A program made the translations under genes and the position numbers. Source: Prochlorococcus sp. AG-355-A18 (GTDB lineage Bacteria; Cyanobacteriota; Cyanobacteriia; PCC-6307; Cyanobiaceae). From it: 47,864 nucleotides of DNA. The notes under the pieces are model-generated. The model did no database searches. It was not told where the DNA came from and worked only from the letters and a program-made list of their open reading frames with translations. This document shows positions 27,434-34,903 of the stretch, in pieces. Where the stretch lies: assembly GCA_003280985.1 (NCBI GenBank), contig QCDH01000009.1:1-47864 (forward strand), given 5' to 3'. Each line of letters starts with the position of its first letter. Position 1 is the stretch's first letter.

Positions 27434-27589
27434 ATGAATCATTCGAAAGAAGTAAGTAAAACTGATAAATCAAATCCCATAGACGAATATTTTCAATGTC
27501 TCTCTTATTGCGATATTCTCCCAAAAGGGATAGATAATGACTGTGAGGTCATTTGTATGGAAAGACATTTAAAAGCTAACTATTGGTAA
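27434..27589 (+). CDS. Small four-Cys hypothetical protein
   Basis: A 51-aa protein preceded by a good ribosome-binding site (GAGGAATT, ending 7 bases before ATG 27434). After a polar N-terminus comes IDEYFQCLSYCDILPKGI and DNDCEVICMERHLK. The paired CxxxC spacings could hold a metal or form a disulfide hairpin. The pattern resembles small conserved proteins seen in marine picocyanobacteria. It is convergent with the WD40 gene. Confidence 0.7.
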   Translation: MNHSKEVSKTDKSNPIDEYFQCLSYCDILPKGIDNDCEVICMERHLKANYW

Positions 27590-27607
27590 TTAATAAATTT
27601 CTAATTT

Positions 27608-28681
27608 TTACTTAAACCCCTTAGAGAAAAGGTTAGTACGAACTTTAAATTTCCATACATTTACAACACCTTTTGCATTAACTGCTGCAAGTGCACAATC
27701 ATCAGGTCTCCATGATATTGCCCCTACCAAATCTCCGGCGAATGCAGCCCCAACTGGGTCTCCATTGCCGTCATTTTTTAGGAAACTTGCGACAACAGAA
27801 CCATCCCTAGATCCTGAGGCTACAAGCATACCTTTATTTGAAAAGGCTAAGCTCGAAATAGGTTCTGTATGGTGACATAGCTCTCCTGGCATAGTCCCTT
27901 CTGGACCATTGCCTATAAAGCTCCATACCGTAATTCTTTCACTGCCGCTAGTCGCTAGTAATTTTCCGCTGTCATCAAAAGAAAGGTGACTTGGTTTTCC
28001 AGGGTATCCAGTCATTTCAGCATCCATTCCTGTTGATCTTCTCCAAAAATGAACTGAATTGTCTTGACTCCCACAGGCGACTATATCTCCATCAGGGCTT
28101 AATTCCATAGAGACCAATGATCCTTGCCACTCCAGTTTTTGATTCGTTTTATTATTAACAATGTCAAAGAATGTCACTCTGCCGTAGCATGCAGTTGCGA
28201 GCTCATTTTTATTTGACCATGTTATTGCACTTACTGTGCTTGGATGGTCTTCTGAGATCCATTTCTCTTCCCCAATTTCATTAAAAACATATACTTTTTT
28301 TGAGGAAGCTATCGCTAGAAATAAACCGTCATTAGACCACTTGAGATGTTCTACCCAACCCTTACCAAGATTAAGTGTTTTAATTACTTTACCTTCGTGG
28401 CAATTACAAATTTGAACATTCCCATCCTGACCTGATGTTGCAAAAATCTCACCCTCTGGATGAATGGCCATTGCTAATAGACCACCGGAGTGTGTATTTT
28501 CTTTTTTCCAAATAATTTTTCCAGTATCTCCTTCGAATGCAAAAATACCACCCGCAACGTCGCCAACAATAAATTGTTTCCCTTTAAGAGCCCAGCCACA
28601 TGCTATGGCATAATCGCTAACTTCAGCAGTCCATCCTTCATGGAACATGCCTCTTGGGCTAAATGGTTCTATATCAGGCAT
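27608..28681 (-). CDS. WD40-repeat beta-propeller protein
   Basis: 357-aa protein made of WD40-like repeats (about seven blades), with blade ends such as GKIIWKK, GNVQICNCHEG, NSVHFWRRSTG, ERITVWSFIG and GVVNVWKFK. There is no signal peptide or extra catalytic domain, so it is probably a cytosolic scaffold. Its ATG (28681) lies inside the end of the CobW-type GTPase gene, a 13-bp overlap, so the two are translationally coupled. This implies a joint role in metal handling, possibly as partner of the GTPase. Confidence 0.85.
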   Translation of the reverse strand: MPDIEPFSPRGMFHEGWTAEVSDYAIACGWALKGKQFIVGDVAGGIFAFEGDTGKIIWKKENTHSGGLLAMAIHPEGEIFATSGQDGNVQICNCHEGKVIKTLNLGKGWVEHLKWSNDGLFLAIASSKKVYVFNEIGEEKWISEDHPSTVSAITWSNKNELATACYGRVTFFDIVNNKTNQKLEWQGSLVSMELSPDGDIVACGSQDNSVHFWRRSTGMDAEMTGYPGKPSHLSFDDSGKLLATSGSERITVWSFIGNGPEGTMPGELCHHTEPISSLAFSNKGMLVASGSRDGSVVASFLKNDGNGDPVGAAFAGDLVGAISWRPDDCALAAVNAKGVVNVWKFKVRTNLFSKGFK

Positions 28682-30018
28682 TTATCAAAGCCTTCTTGCA
28701 TCTCTTTCTCATTTAAATTTCTACCGATAAAAACAAGTTGATTTCTACGAGGTTCGTTACCCCATTCTTTGTCAGGTTGTGCAGTAAATAACATGTGTAC
28801 CCCCTGGAAAACTATTCGCCTTGGGTTGCCTGAGTAACTTATGAAACCTTTAGTTCTGAATATATCCACCCCTTTTTCTGAGAGAAGCCTTCCCATCCAA
28901 GTATTTAGTTTTTCTGGGTCAACATCTCCAAAACGCTCTATAGCAATTGAGCCTACTTCATCATCATGTTCATGCTCTGCTTGCCAGAACCTTTCAGTAT
29001 TAAATGGAATCTCTTTATTTTCGTCACTTTTAATGACTTTCATATTAAATTCTTCAGCAGTGTGCTGTGTAAACAAACCTATTTTTGATGGCTTTTCTAT
29101 GTTAAGGATGAAGGATTTATTTCCTTTATTCTCCAATTTTAGATTTACATGTTCTCCATATGGGACAGTATTTCCAGGCTCCAAAGTATTAGCATTTTCT
29201 GCATAAAGTCTTACGGAGGATTCAGCACCATCTTTAAGTTCTTCCTCACTCTCACCTTGGTTAACGAGAGCTACTAGGGACATTTCTGGATCGGGTCCTT
29301 CTTCTAGCATTAATTCATATTTACCTGGATCTAGATCGTAAACACCCGTCCATTCAAAAGGATATTCTGGTTCAAGAAATGTTGGTCTGCGTTTAAGGAT
29401 CTGATCGAGATCAAATGCACTTAGATTTAAGACTGTTTCAATTGGTACTTTGGCATTCTCGGCTCTAATAATGCGAGTCATTCGATTCATATCTCTCAAT
29501 CTTGATTCAAGGGTATCTAATGCATCATCAGAGACTAAATCAGTTTTATTTAGGACAAGAACATCTGCAAATGCCACTTGTTCTGAACTTTCGTCACTCC
29601 TGCCTAGCTGTTGATCAATATGTGCAGCATCAACTAAAGTCACAATTCCATCAAGAGTAAATTCAGAACTAATCTCTTCATCCATGAAAAAAGTCTGAGC
29701 AACTGGACCTGGATCTGCTAATCCTGTAGTTTCTACTAAAACATAGTCAAACTTATCTCTTCTTTTCATAAGGTTGCCAAGGACTCTTATTAAATCACCG
29801 CGAACAGTACAACAAATGCACCCGTTTGACATCTCAAATACTTCTTCATCGGCATTAATTACGAGACCTTGATCTATACCTACTTCACCGTATTCATTCT
29901 CAATTACGGCTATTCTTTTCCCGTGCTCTTCACTTAAAATTCTATTAAGCAAAGTAGTCTTCCCTGAACCTAAGAATCCAGTGAGGATGGTTACGGGAAC
30001 TTTATCTTTGATGCTCAT
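28669..30018 (-). CDS. COG0523/CobW-type metallochaperone GTPase with inserted domain
   Basis: 449-aa G3E GTPase. Walker A GFLGSGKT is at 14-21, the metal-binding CICC motif at 67-70, LVETTGLADP near 95-103 and the guanine motif NKTD at 157-160. A C-terminal CobW_C region starts near residue 356, after a HEHDDE stretch. Residues ~221-330 (FEWTGVYDLDPGKYEL ... FTQHTAEEFNM) are not part of the standard fold and resemble a segment of the nearby ZnuA. COG0523 proteins in Zur regulons act as zinc metallochaperones; the location beside znuABC and zur supports zinc rather than cobalt. A Zur-like palindrome lies at 30071. Confidence 0.87.
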   Translation of the reverse strand: MSIKDKVPVTILTGFLGSGKTTLLNRILSEEHGKRIAVIENEYGEVGIDQGLVINADEEVFEMSNGCICCTVRGDLIRVLGNLMKRRDKFDYVLVETTGLADPGPVAQTFFMDEEISSEFTLDGIVTLVDAAHIDQQLGRSDESSEQVAFADVLVLNKTDLVSDDALDTLESRLRDMNRMTRIIRAENAKVPIETVLNLSAFDLDQILKRRPTFLEPEYPFEWTGVYDLDPGKYELMLEEGPDPEMSLVALVNQGESEEELKDGAESSVRLYAENANTLEPGNTVPYGEHVNLKLENKGNKSFILNIEKPSKIGLFTQHTAEEFNMKVIKSDENKEIPFNTERFWQAEHEHDDEVGSIAIERFGDVDPEKLNTWMGRLLSEKGVDIFRTKGFISYSGNPRRIVFQGVHMLFTAQPDKEWGNEPRRNQLVFIGRNLNEKEMQEGFDKCLI

Positions 30019-30070
30019 TTACTGATTTTTACTAAATAAACAATAGTTTAATAATAGTAATAATAAGAAA

Positions 30071-30085
30071 TGAAAACCGTTTTTA
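30071..30085. promoter_or_regulatory. Possible Zur operator upstream of the CobW-type GTPase
   Basis: TGAAAACCGTTTTTA is a 7-1-7 imperfect inverted repeat with one mismatch, similar in form to cyanobacterial Zur boxes. It lies 53 bp upstream of the GTPase start and 11 bp after the znuA stop. The match is weaker than the site at 31662 and AT-richness raises the chance of coincidence. Confidence 0.4.
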
Positions 30086-30095
30086 TTAGAAAAAT

Positions 30096-31637
30096 TTAAT
30101 CTGAAAGTTTGTACCATTCAGACTCAAGATTGGAGCCAGATTCTTTATCACAGCTTCCACCTAATGAATCAACAATTGTACAAGTATTGTGAACAGCTAC
30201 TGAAACCGTATTACCATCCATCATTAATCCATCAACGAATATTTGATTAGAAGCTAAAGGAACTGAACTTTGTCTACTTAAGTTCCTTAATAACTTAGAT
30301 GCTGGAATTTGTTCAGGAAATATTGCCTGAACTTTCTCTTCATCTAACATTTTTAAAGTAGAACTTATGTTGTCTGGCCTTAAGCTTGAGGAGTCTCCAA
30401 GAAAGTCAAGTAAACTAATGGTTTCCAAACCAAATGCGTCCCCGTAGTATTCCATCGCTTTGTGTTTAGAGACAATTACTCTGTTTTCCTCAGGAATAGA
30501 ACTTACTTGTTCGACGATCCAACTATCTAAGCCTTCTAAGAGAGAATCAGCTTTTTCGAATCTTTCATTAATTAGTTTTCTGTCACCTCTATTAAAAACT
30601 GAAATATCTTTCTTTAAACTTTTGCTTATAAGATCTCCCATTTTTATGATGTTATGCGGATCATGCCATACATGTGGATCTAGACGTCCATGGTCATGAT
30701 GATGATGCCCCTCACCTTCGTCTGGAACTTGTGCTATTGGTTCTACATCACTATTTGAAACGTCTTTAAAAAAGTGTTGAGTTGCTTCAAACTCAAAAGG
30801 CATGTGTTCAGTAAAAAATATATATTGACCATCTTCTTTGATATCCACGTTAAAAACAGTACTTTCTTTTCTTTGATCAAAGTTAAGAACAAAAGCTTTA
30901 TTACTTGCTATCAAAGTACCATCATTTTTTCTGCTTATTGAGTCTTTAGATCCTAATAATTCTTTAGCTAAATCTTCAGACCCTTCTATGTCATTAGATT
31001 TGAGAATCACCATCTTCATTGCAGGATCTGCATATTCTCCATCGACTTTTTCAAATGACCATTTGTAAGAACCCTTAGAAAGTTGAAATTTGCCTGCCCA
31101 TTCGAAAGCACCTTCAGCATGATCATCATGTCCTCCATGGTCTGAATGATCATCATGTCCTCCATGATCAGAATGATCATCTACTTTAGCTGAATGTTCA
31201 GAATGATCGTCATGTCCACCATGGTCTGAGTGATCATCATGACCTCCATGATCAGAATGATCATTTACGTCTATTGCACTAACACCTACAACAACAGTAT
31301 TCTTTTTATTTTCCCAATTTCTCATACTTGGAGTCATTTCTTTACCAAGAGTAAATACTTTATCTGCGCTATTTAGTAATTGAGCTTGCCTTGGATTGAT
31401 CTTTAAGTCATGAACATCTTGTTTTCTATCTACTAAGCATGTAACTTCGTCAGATGGTAATGCAATTGATTTAACTAAATCACAAACTAGTGGCTCTACT
31501 GCTACATATGACTTTCCTTTAGCCATAACATCCTGCCCAAAACCAGAAAATATAATTGTTCCTGCGATTACGGAATTTTTAATAATTGACTTACTCGAAC
31601 CTTTTTTATTTGTTAAAAGTCTTTTAAAAATTGACAT
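30096..31637 (-). CDS. znuA: Zinc ABC transporter substrate-binding protein ZnuA with His-rich and inserted domains
   Basis: 513-aa cluster A-I metal-binding protein of a zinc importer (manganese cannot be excluded). An N-terminal signal-like segment (20-40) is followed by the first lobe (VEPLVCDLVKSIALP, DVHDLKINPRQAQLL). A His/Asp/Gly repeat block spans residues ~126-172, an extra domain ~177-300 starts FEWAGKFQL, and a second HHHHDH is at ~311-316. The core then resumes with LDPHVWHDPHN and a normal C-terminal lobe. It is far longer than the usual ~300 aa because of the insertion, which resembles residues 221-330 of the neighbouring GTPase. It is divergent from znuC across a Zur box. Confidence 0.92.
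   Translation of the reverse strand: MSIFKRLLTNKKGSSKSIIKNSVIAGTIIFSGFGQDVMAKGKSYVAVEPLVCDLVKSIALPSDEVTCLVDRKQDVHDLKINPRQAQLLNSADKVFTLGKEMTPSMRNWENKKNTVVVGVSAIDVNDHSDHGGHDDHSDHGGHDDHSEHSAKVDDHSDHGGHDDHSDHGGHDDHAEGAFEWAGKFQLSKGSYKWSFEKVDGEYADPAMKMVILKSNDIEGSEDLAKELLGSKDSISRKNDGTLIASNKAFVLNFDQRKESTVFNVDIKEDGQYIFFTEHMPFEFEATQHFFKDVSNSDVEPIAQVPDEGEGHHHHDHGRLDPHVWHDPHNIIKMGDLISKSLKKDISVFNRGDRKLINERFEKADSLLEGLDSWIVEQVSSIPEENRVIVSKHKAMEYYGDAFGLETISLLDFLGDSSSLRPDNISSTLKMLDEEKVQAIFPEQIPASKLLRNLSRQSSVPLASNQIFVDGLMMDGNTVSVAVHNTCTIVDSLGGSCDKESGSNLESEWYKLSD
31122..31262 (-). repeat. Tandem 27-bp repeats encoding DHSDHGGHD in znuA
   Basis: Four near-identical 9-residue units DHSDHGGHD, in two pairs separated by a divergent unit (DHSEHSAKVD). 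The DNA copies are highly similar, so the block could expand or shrink by recombination. The His/Asp content indicates low-affinity zinc capture in the periplasm. Confidence 0.85.
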
Positions 31638-31661
31638 GAAAAATAATTAAATACTTAAAAA

Positions 31662-31676
31662 TGATAATCATTTTCA
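31662..31676. promoter_or_regulatory. Zur box in the znuA-znuC divergent promoter
   Basis: TGATAATCATTTTCA is a 7-1-7 inverted repeat with one mismatch, close to the cyanobacterial Zur consensus TGATAATNATTATCA. It lies 25 bp upstream of znuA and 98 bp upstream of znuC, so it can control both arms. A zur-like gene is 0.9 kb away. The role is inferred from match and context. Confidence 0.82.
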
Positions 31677-31773
31677 TTATCTCTGGCAAGTGAAGGTATC
31701 AAATGTTATGAAAATAATACGCAACTTGTATTATTGGTAAGCTTGTAAAGTGACTTTTTTAAAAGATTAATTA

Positions 31774-32544
31774 ATGACTACTTTAGTCGCTGAAAATTTA
31801 ACCTTTGCATACGCAAAAAAAAGTAAGCCAGTTTTGAATAAGGTATCAGTTGAGATTAAACCTGGAACTCTAACAGCGTTAGTTGGCCCAAATGGCGCAG
31901 GTAAATCAACTCTTTTGAGAATTTTGCAAGGACAAAATACTCCAGATAAAGGCGAAATAAAAATTGATGGTGAAAATTTATATAGATCTAGAGCTCTTGT
32001 GGCACTTATGCCTCAAAGAAGTTCTATGAATTGGAAGTTCCCCATTACAGTTGAAAAGTTGGTATCTCTTGGTCAAATAAAGTATTCAAAATCAAGAAGT
32101 AATAACCCATTTCAAATTAAGACTCTTCTAGCATATCCTAATTCTTGGATAAATAAATGTTGTGAATTAGAGGCGACAATGCAGAGAGTAGGCATTGCAA
32201 GTTTGGCGAATAGAAGACTCGATTCTCTTTCAGGAGGACAGCAGCAAAGAGCTCTATTAGCAAAAACTCTTATGTCCCCGGCAAAAATATTTCTTTTAGA
32301 TGAACCTTGTGCAGCTTTGGACCCACCTGCAAAGGAGGATTTTCTTAAAATTGTTCGTCAACTTGCCGATGCCGGACTTTCTTTGCTCGTAAGTAGCCAT
32401 GATTGGGGCGATTCTTTAAATAACTATGATCAAGTAATCGTTCTTGATAAAAGTGTTTTGGCAGTTGGTAGTCCTGACCAAATACAAGATAAATTAGAGT
32501 CAATAAACATTAGCTCTATAAACGAAAATAATTTCTGTGATTAG
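31774..32544 (+). CDS. znuC: Zinc ABC transporter ATP-binding protein ZnuC
   Basis: 256-aa ABC ATPase with Walker A GPNGAGKS (38-45), signature LSGGQQQRALLAKTL, Walker B IFLLDEPCAALDPP and switch His in LVSSHDWGD. It energises zinc uptake with ZnuA and the ZnuB permease. The convergent zur gene lies between znuC and znuB, so the permease is in a separate transcript or read through. Confidence 0.92.
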   Translation: MTTLVAENLTFAYAKKSKPVLNKVSVEIKPGTLTALVGPNGAGKSTLLRILQGQNTPDKGEIKIDGENLYRSRALVALMPQRSSMNWKFPITVEKLVSLGQIKYSKSRSNNPFQIKTLLAYPNSWINKCCELEATMQRVGIASLANRRLDSLSGGQQQRALLAKTLMSPAKIFLLDEPCAALDPPAKEDFLKIVRQLADAGLSLLVSSHDWGDSLNNYDQVIVLDKSVLAVGSPDQIQDKLESINISSINENNFCD

Positions 32545-32557
32545 AGAATGTTCCTTT

Positions 32558-32992
32558 TTAATTCTGAGCTTGATAACAGTTTTGGCAAAGCCCGAAATAC
32601 TCGAGGGTATGAAACAACAATTGGAATTTCTTTGGATTTGTTTTGGGTGTATGAATATCTTTTACCGGGCATCCTTCCATTTTTGATGTCTCACCACATT
32701 GAACACAGGTCAAATGATGAATATCTCTGTCTACGGGAGTGTAAAGAACCTCTCCAGTTGGGAGATGTCTAGAACGTATTAAGCCATGCTTTATCAGAAC
32801 TTGAAGATTCCTGTAAACAGTCGTCAGTCCCATAGCCTTTCCGCTTTCTATCAATTGTCTATGCAACTCTTGACCAGTCAATTCATCCTCACATTTATTA
32901 AGTTCTTCAAGAAGTTGTTCTTGTCTTTTGGTAATGTCAGACTTAGTTACCATTGTTTCCGAAATCTTTTTTTGTCCCGTATTTTTGATCAT
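32558..32992 (-). CDS. zur: Fur-family regulator, probably Zur
   Basis: 144-aa Fur-family repressor. The N-terminal winged helix contains ELHRQLIESGKAMGLTTVYRNLQVL (DNA-recognition helix AMGLTTVYRNL). The C-terminal dimer and metal domain has HHLTCVQCG and GLCQNC, the two CxxC pairs of the structural zinc site. Position inside the znu cluster makes zinc the likely effector. It is divergent from znuB with only 17 bp between start codons. Confidence 0.87.
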   Translation of the reverse strand: MIKNTGQKKISETMVTKSDITKRQEQLLEELNKCEDELTGQELHRQLIESGKAMGLTTVYRNLQVLIKHGLIRSRHLPTGEVLYTPVDRDIHHLTCVQCGETSKMEGCPVKDIHTPKTNPKKFQLLFHTLEYFGLCQNCYQAQN

Positions 32993-33007
32993 ACCGAATC
33001 ATTCGAA
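32993..33007. promoter_or_regulatory. Palindrome between zur and znuB starts
   Basis: The 17-bp gap between the two divergent start codons holds CGAATCATTCG, a perfect 5-1-5 inverted repeat with the same AAT-C-ATT centre as the Zur box. It could be an autoregulatory operator covering both starts, but the outer bases do not match the consensus. Confidence 0.35.
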
Positions 33008-33009
33008 TA

Positions 33010-33795
33010 ATGTCTTTTATTAATAACAACTGGTGGCTGGTTCCATTAATAATAACTATATTCTCCGGGATTTTATGCCCAGCTATGGGAACTGTATTAA
33101 TCACTCATAAGAGATTATTACAAGTTAATTTAATCTCTCATTGTGTGTTGCCTGGACTTGCTCTCGCATTAGCGCTTGGAATTCACCCCTCAATTGGTGG
33201 TGTTATAAGTGGTCTTCTGGGCTCAGTAATTGCGGAAAGTTTAACTAATAGAAAAAGTGAAAATTATGAAGCAGTTATGAATACTATTCTCGCTGGAATG
33301 CTTGGATTTGGGGTCCTTATAATCCCTTTACTCGGAATAAGGATTGATTTGGAGGCAGTATTATTTGGCGATTTATTGACTGCAAATTTTGGAGATTTAC
33401 TTAGAACAATAATTGCTTTTTTAGTTTTTATACTTTTAATGACTTTTGGATATGAAAAGGTTGTTTATGTTGGATTAGATCCAGAAGGTGCATCCGCGAG
33501 TGGTATAAACGTTTCTTTATTAAATCTTGCTTTGAGTTTTACAACGGCATTAGTAATTGTTAGTTCAATGTCAGCAGTGGGAGTAATTCTTGTAATTGCA
33601 CTTCTTTCTACGCCAACTTTGTTAGGGCTAAATAAGGCTCATAGTTTAAGAATTGCAATGATGAGGTCTTCATTTTTTGGATTATGTATCTCACTTCTTG
33701 GATTTATTCTCTCTATAGTCTTTAATCTTTCGCCTGGGCCTGCAATTAGCGTTATTTGTGTTGCGTCCCTTTTAATTCCTAAACTTCGTAAATAA
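33010..33795 (+). CDS. znuB: Zinc ABC transporter permease ZnuB
   Basis: 261-aa ABC-3 family permease with about eight hydrophobic spans. Family landmarks are MGTVLITHKRLLQVNLISHCVLPGLALALALG and the late VGVILVIALLSTPT and SPGPAISVICVA segments. It forms the membrane channel for ZnuA-delivered zinc. The next gene, on the other strand, ends immediately after its stop codon. Confidence 0.92.
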   Translation: MSFINNNWWLVPLIITIFSGILCPAMGTVLITHKRLLQVNLISHCVLPGLALALALGIHPSIGGVISGLLGSVIAESLTNRKSENYEAVMNTILAGMLGFGVLIIPLLGIRIDLEAVLFGDLLTANFGDLLRTIIAFLVFILLMTFGYEKVVYVGLDPEGASASGINVSLLNLALSFTTALVIVSSMSAVGVILVIALLSTPTLLGLNKAHSLRIAMMRSSFFGLCISLLGFILSIVFNLSPGPAISVICVASLLIPKLRK

Positions 33796-33942
33796 TTAAA
33801 TCTTAAATGTCCAATCAGAATTTAATGCTTGAGCTTCTGGATTGTTTTTTAAAGCTACTTCCATAGCTTCTTTTTTATTATTAGCTATAACAACTTCATC
33901 AAATTCCTTTCCATTTTTTTTGAGACTTACTTTGAAACGCAT
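33796..33942 (-). CDS. Small conserved-type protein (48 aa)
   Basis: A 48-aa soluble protein, ATG at 33942: MRFKVSLKKNGKEFDEVVIA, then a helix KKEAMEVALKNNPEA and the ending NSDWTFKI. It looks like a small beta-alpha-beta unit (strand, helix, strand) of the kind found in many picocyanobacteria. Its stop directly abuts the znuB stop. It may be the last gene of a row of tiny minus-strand genes beginning at 34638. Confidence 0.7.
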   Translation of the reverse strand: MRFKVSLKKNGKEFDEVVIANNKKEAMEVALKNNPEAQALNSDWTFKI

Positions 33943-34025
33943 AAAAATTATTTAATTAATCAAAAGTTAACCACTAGGCAACTAGATTTAAATACTTTTA
34001 AAAGTTAATTGATGAAATAGAAACT

Positions 34026-34274
34026 TTAGTTATTCTGAAGTTTCTCTACTACAGATTCTTTCTCAATCTTAGCTACATCCTGTAATCCATTAGCATCAAA
34101 CCAAGGAGCGTTTTCCCAATTAAATCCTTCCCCAAAAGTATTATCGGGAGCAGCTACGTACCAGTGACATGACGAATCGGGAACATCTACAGCACATTTT
34201 GACCAGTCAGCTTCCCACTGTGGAACTTGTACCCACATTACAGATGCTAATAAAAAAGAAAAAATAAAATTCAT
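34026..34274 (-). CDS. Small exported Trp-rich hypothetical protein
   Basis: 82-aa protein with a short hydrophobic N-terminus (MNFIFSFLLASVMWVQVP) that may be a signal peptide, then a Trp-rich acidic body (WEADWSKCAVDVPDSSCHWYVAAPD) with two Cys. No family recognised. It starts 10 bp after the stop of the preceding tiny ORF. Confidence 0.55.
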   Translation of the reverse strand: MNFIFSFLLASVMWVQVPQWEADWSKCAVDVPDSSCHWYVAAPDNTFGEGFNWENAPWFDANGLQDVAKIEKESVVEKLQNN

Positions 34275-34283
34275 ATTTATCGG

Positions 34284-34427
34284 TTAGCAAAATTTTGAAA
34301 GATTTTTTTCACATTCTTTCTTTCTTTTCTTCCAGTAATTCTCAAGTATTTGGTATTTATGTTTATTTTTGAATTGACTTAAATAAATATTATTCTGATT
34401 AAGAACTGAAGTATTTTTGATTTTCAT
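34284..34427 (-). CDS. Small basic hypothetical protein (47 aa)
   Basis: ATG at 34427 opens 47 codons giving a lysine-rich protein ending ENYWKKRKKECEKNLSKFC. It lies 10 bp upstream of the next co-oriented gene. It is short and compositionally biased, so real coding is probable but not certain. Confidence 0.45.
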   Translation of the reverse strand: MKIKNTSVLNQNNIYLSQFKNKHKYQILENYWKKRKKECEKNLSKFC

Positions 34428-34503
34428 GACTCAAGCTGTCTATGTGGAACATATTTAAGACACTTTATAGATTTTTTGAAGTGAATTTATACTTAATTTT
34501 GTC

Positions 34504-34638
34504 TTACTTTTGTGTAGGTAAGTATTTTTCGGGATTATTTTCAATATAAGTAAGCGAATATTTGACAATACCGACTATTACTGAAAAAAGAGCAATTGCC
34601 GAAATAAGAAAAATGATTTTTTTGTAAATGCTTTTCAT
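34504..34638 (-). CDS. Small single-span membrane protein (44 aa)
   Basis: ATG at 34638 opens 44 codons: a basic start MKSIYKKI, a membrane span of about 18 residues (IFLISAIALFSVIVGIV) and a polar end ENNPEKYLPTQK. The basic start and clean span favour a genuine small membrane protein. No function is known. Confidence 0.5.
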   Translation of the reverse strand: MKSIYKKIIFLISAIALFSVIVGIVKYSLTYIENNPEKYLPTQK

Positions 34639-34725
34639 GAATTTTTTATGTTTTTGATTATTTTTTTCATCAACGCCCAATTTTTCTGAAAGACTTAAAT
34701 AATTAGTAATTTATACTGTAGCCTT

Positions 34726-34825
34726 TAAAATAACCTACGGAGTAGATTAAATACATCAGAAACTCCTCACACACTTTTTTCTGATAACTTTAAAAGTACT
34801 CGAACGCAATGTTTGAGTACTTTTT
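34726..34825 (+). ncRNA. Putative Yfr1-like small RNA carrying the Yfr1 11-mer
   Basis: The exact 11-mer ACTCCTCACAC that defines Yfr1 recurs at 34762-34772 in a spacer. It is preceded by a small hairpin (CTAC-GGA-GTAG, 34735-34745), lies in a loop closed by ATCAG/CTGAT, and is followed by a strong terminator (34792-34825). This repeats the Yfr1 order: 5' hairpin, 11-mer, terminator. Possible -10 boxes are TATACT (34712) and TAAAAT (34726), so the 5' end is uncertain. GGAGT at 34739-34743 could pair with ACTCC and hide the motif. Confidence 0.65.
34792..34825 (+). terminator. Strong intrinsic terminator of the Yfr1-like RNA
   Basis: Stem AAAAGTACTC/GAGTACTTTT of 10 bp continues through a G-T pair into AAC/GTT around the loop GCAAT, and merges with a T run. 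It is one of the strongest terminators in the window, yet no plus-strand gene precedes it, which supports a small RNA upstream. Confidence 0.85.
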
Positions 34826-34903
34826 GTATTTTTTGCCATGTGACAGTTAAGATAGAGGTCTATTAGGCATTACATATTTTGAAATTAAGTGTGATATTTA
34901 ATT

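Noticed and set aside
32548-32772. 74-codon plus-strand frame after znuC
   Set aside because: It is antisense to the well-supported zur gene and its composition reflects that gene's codons.
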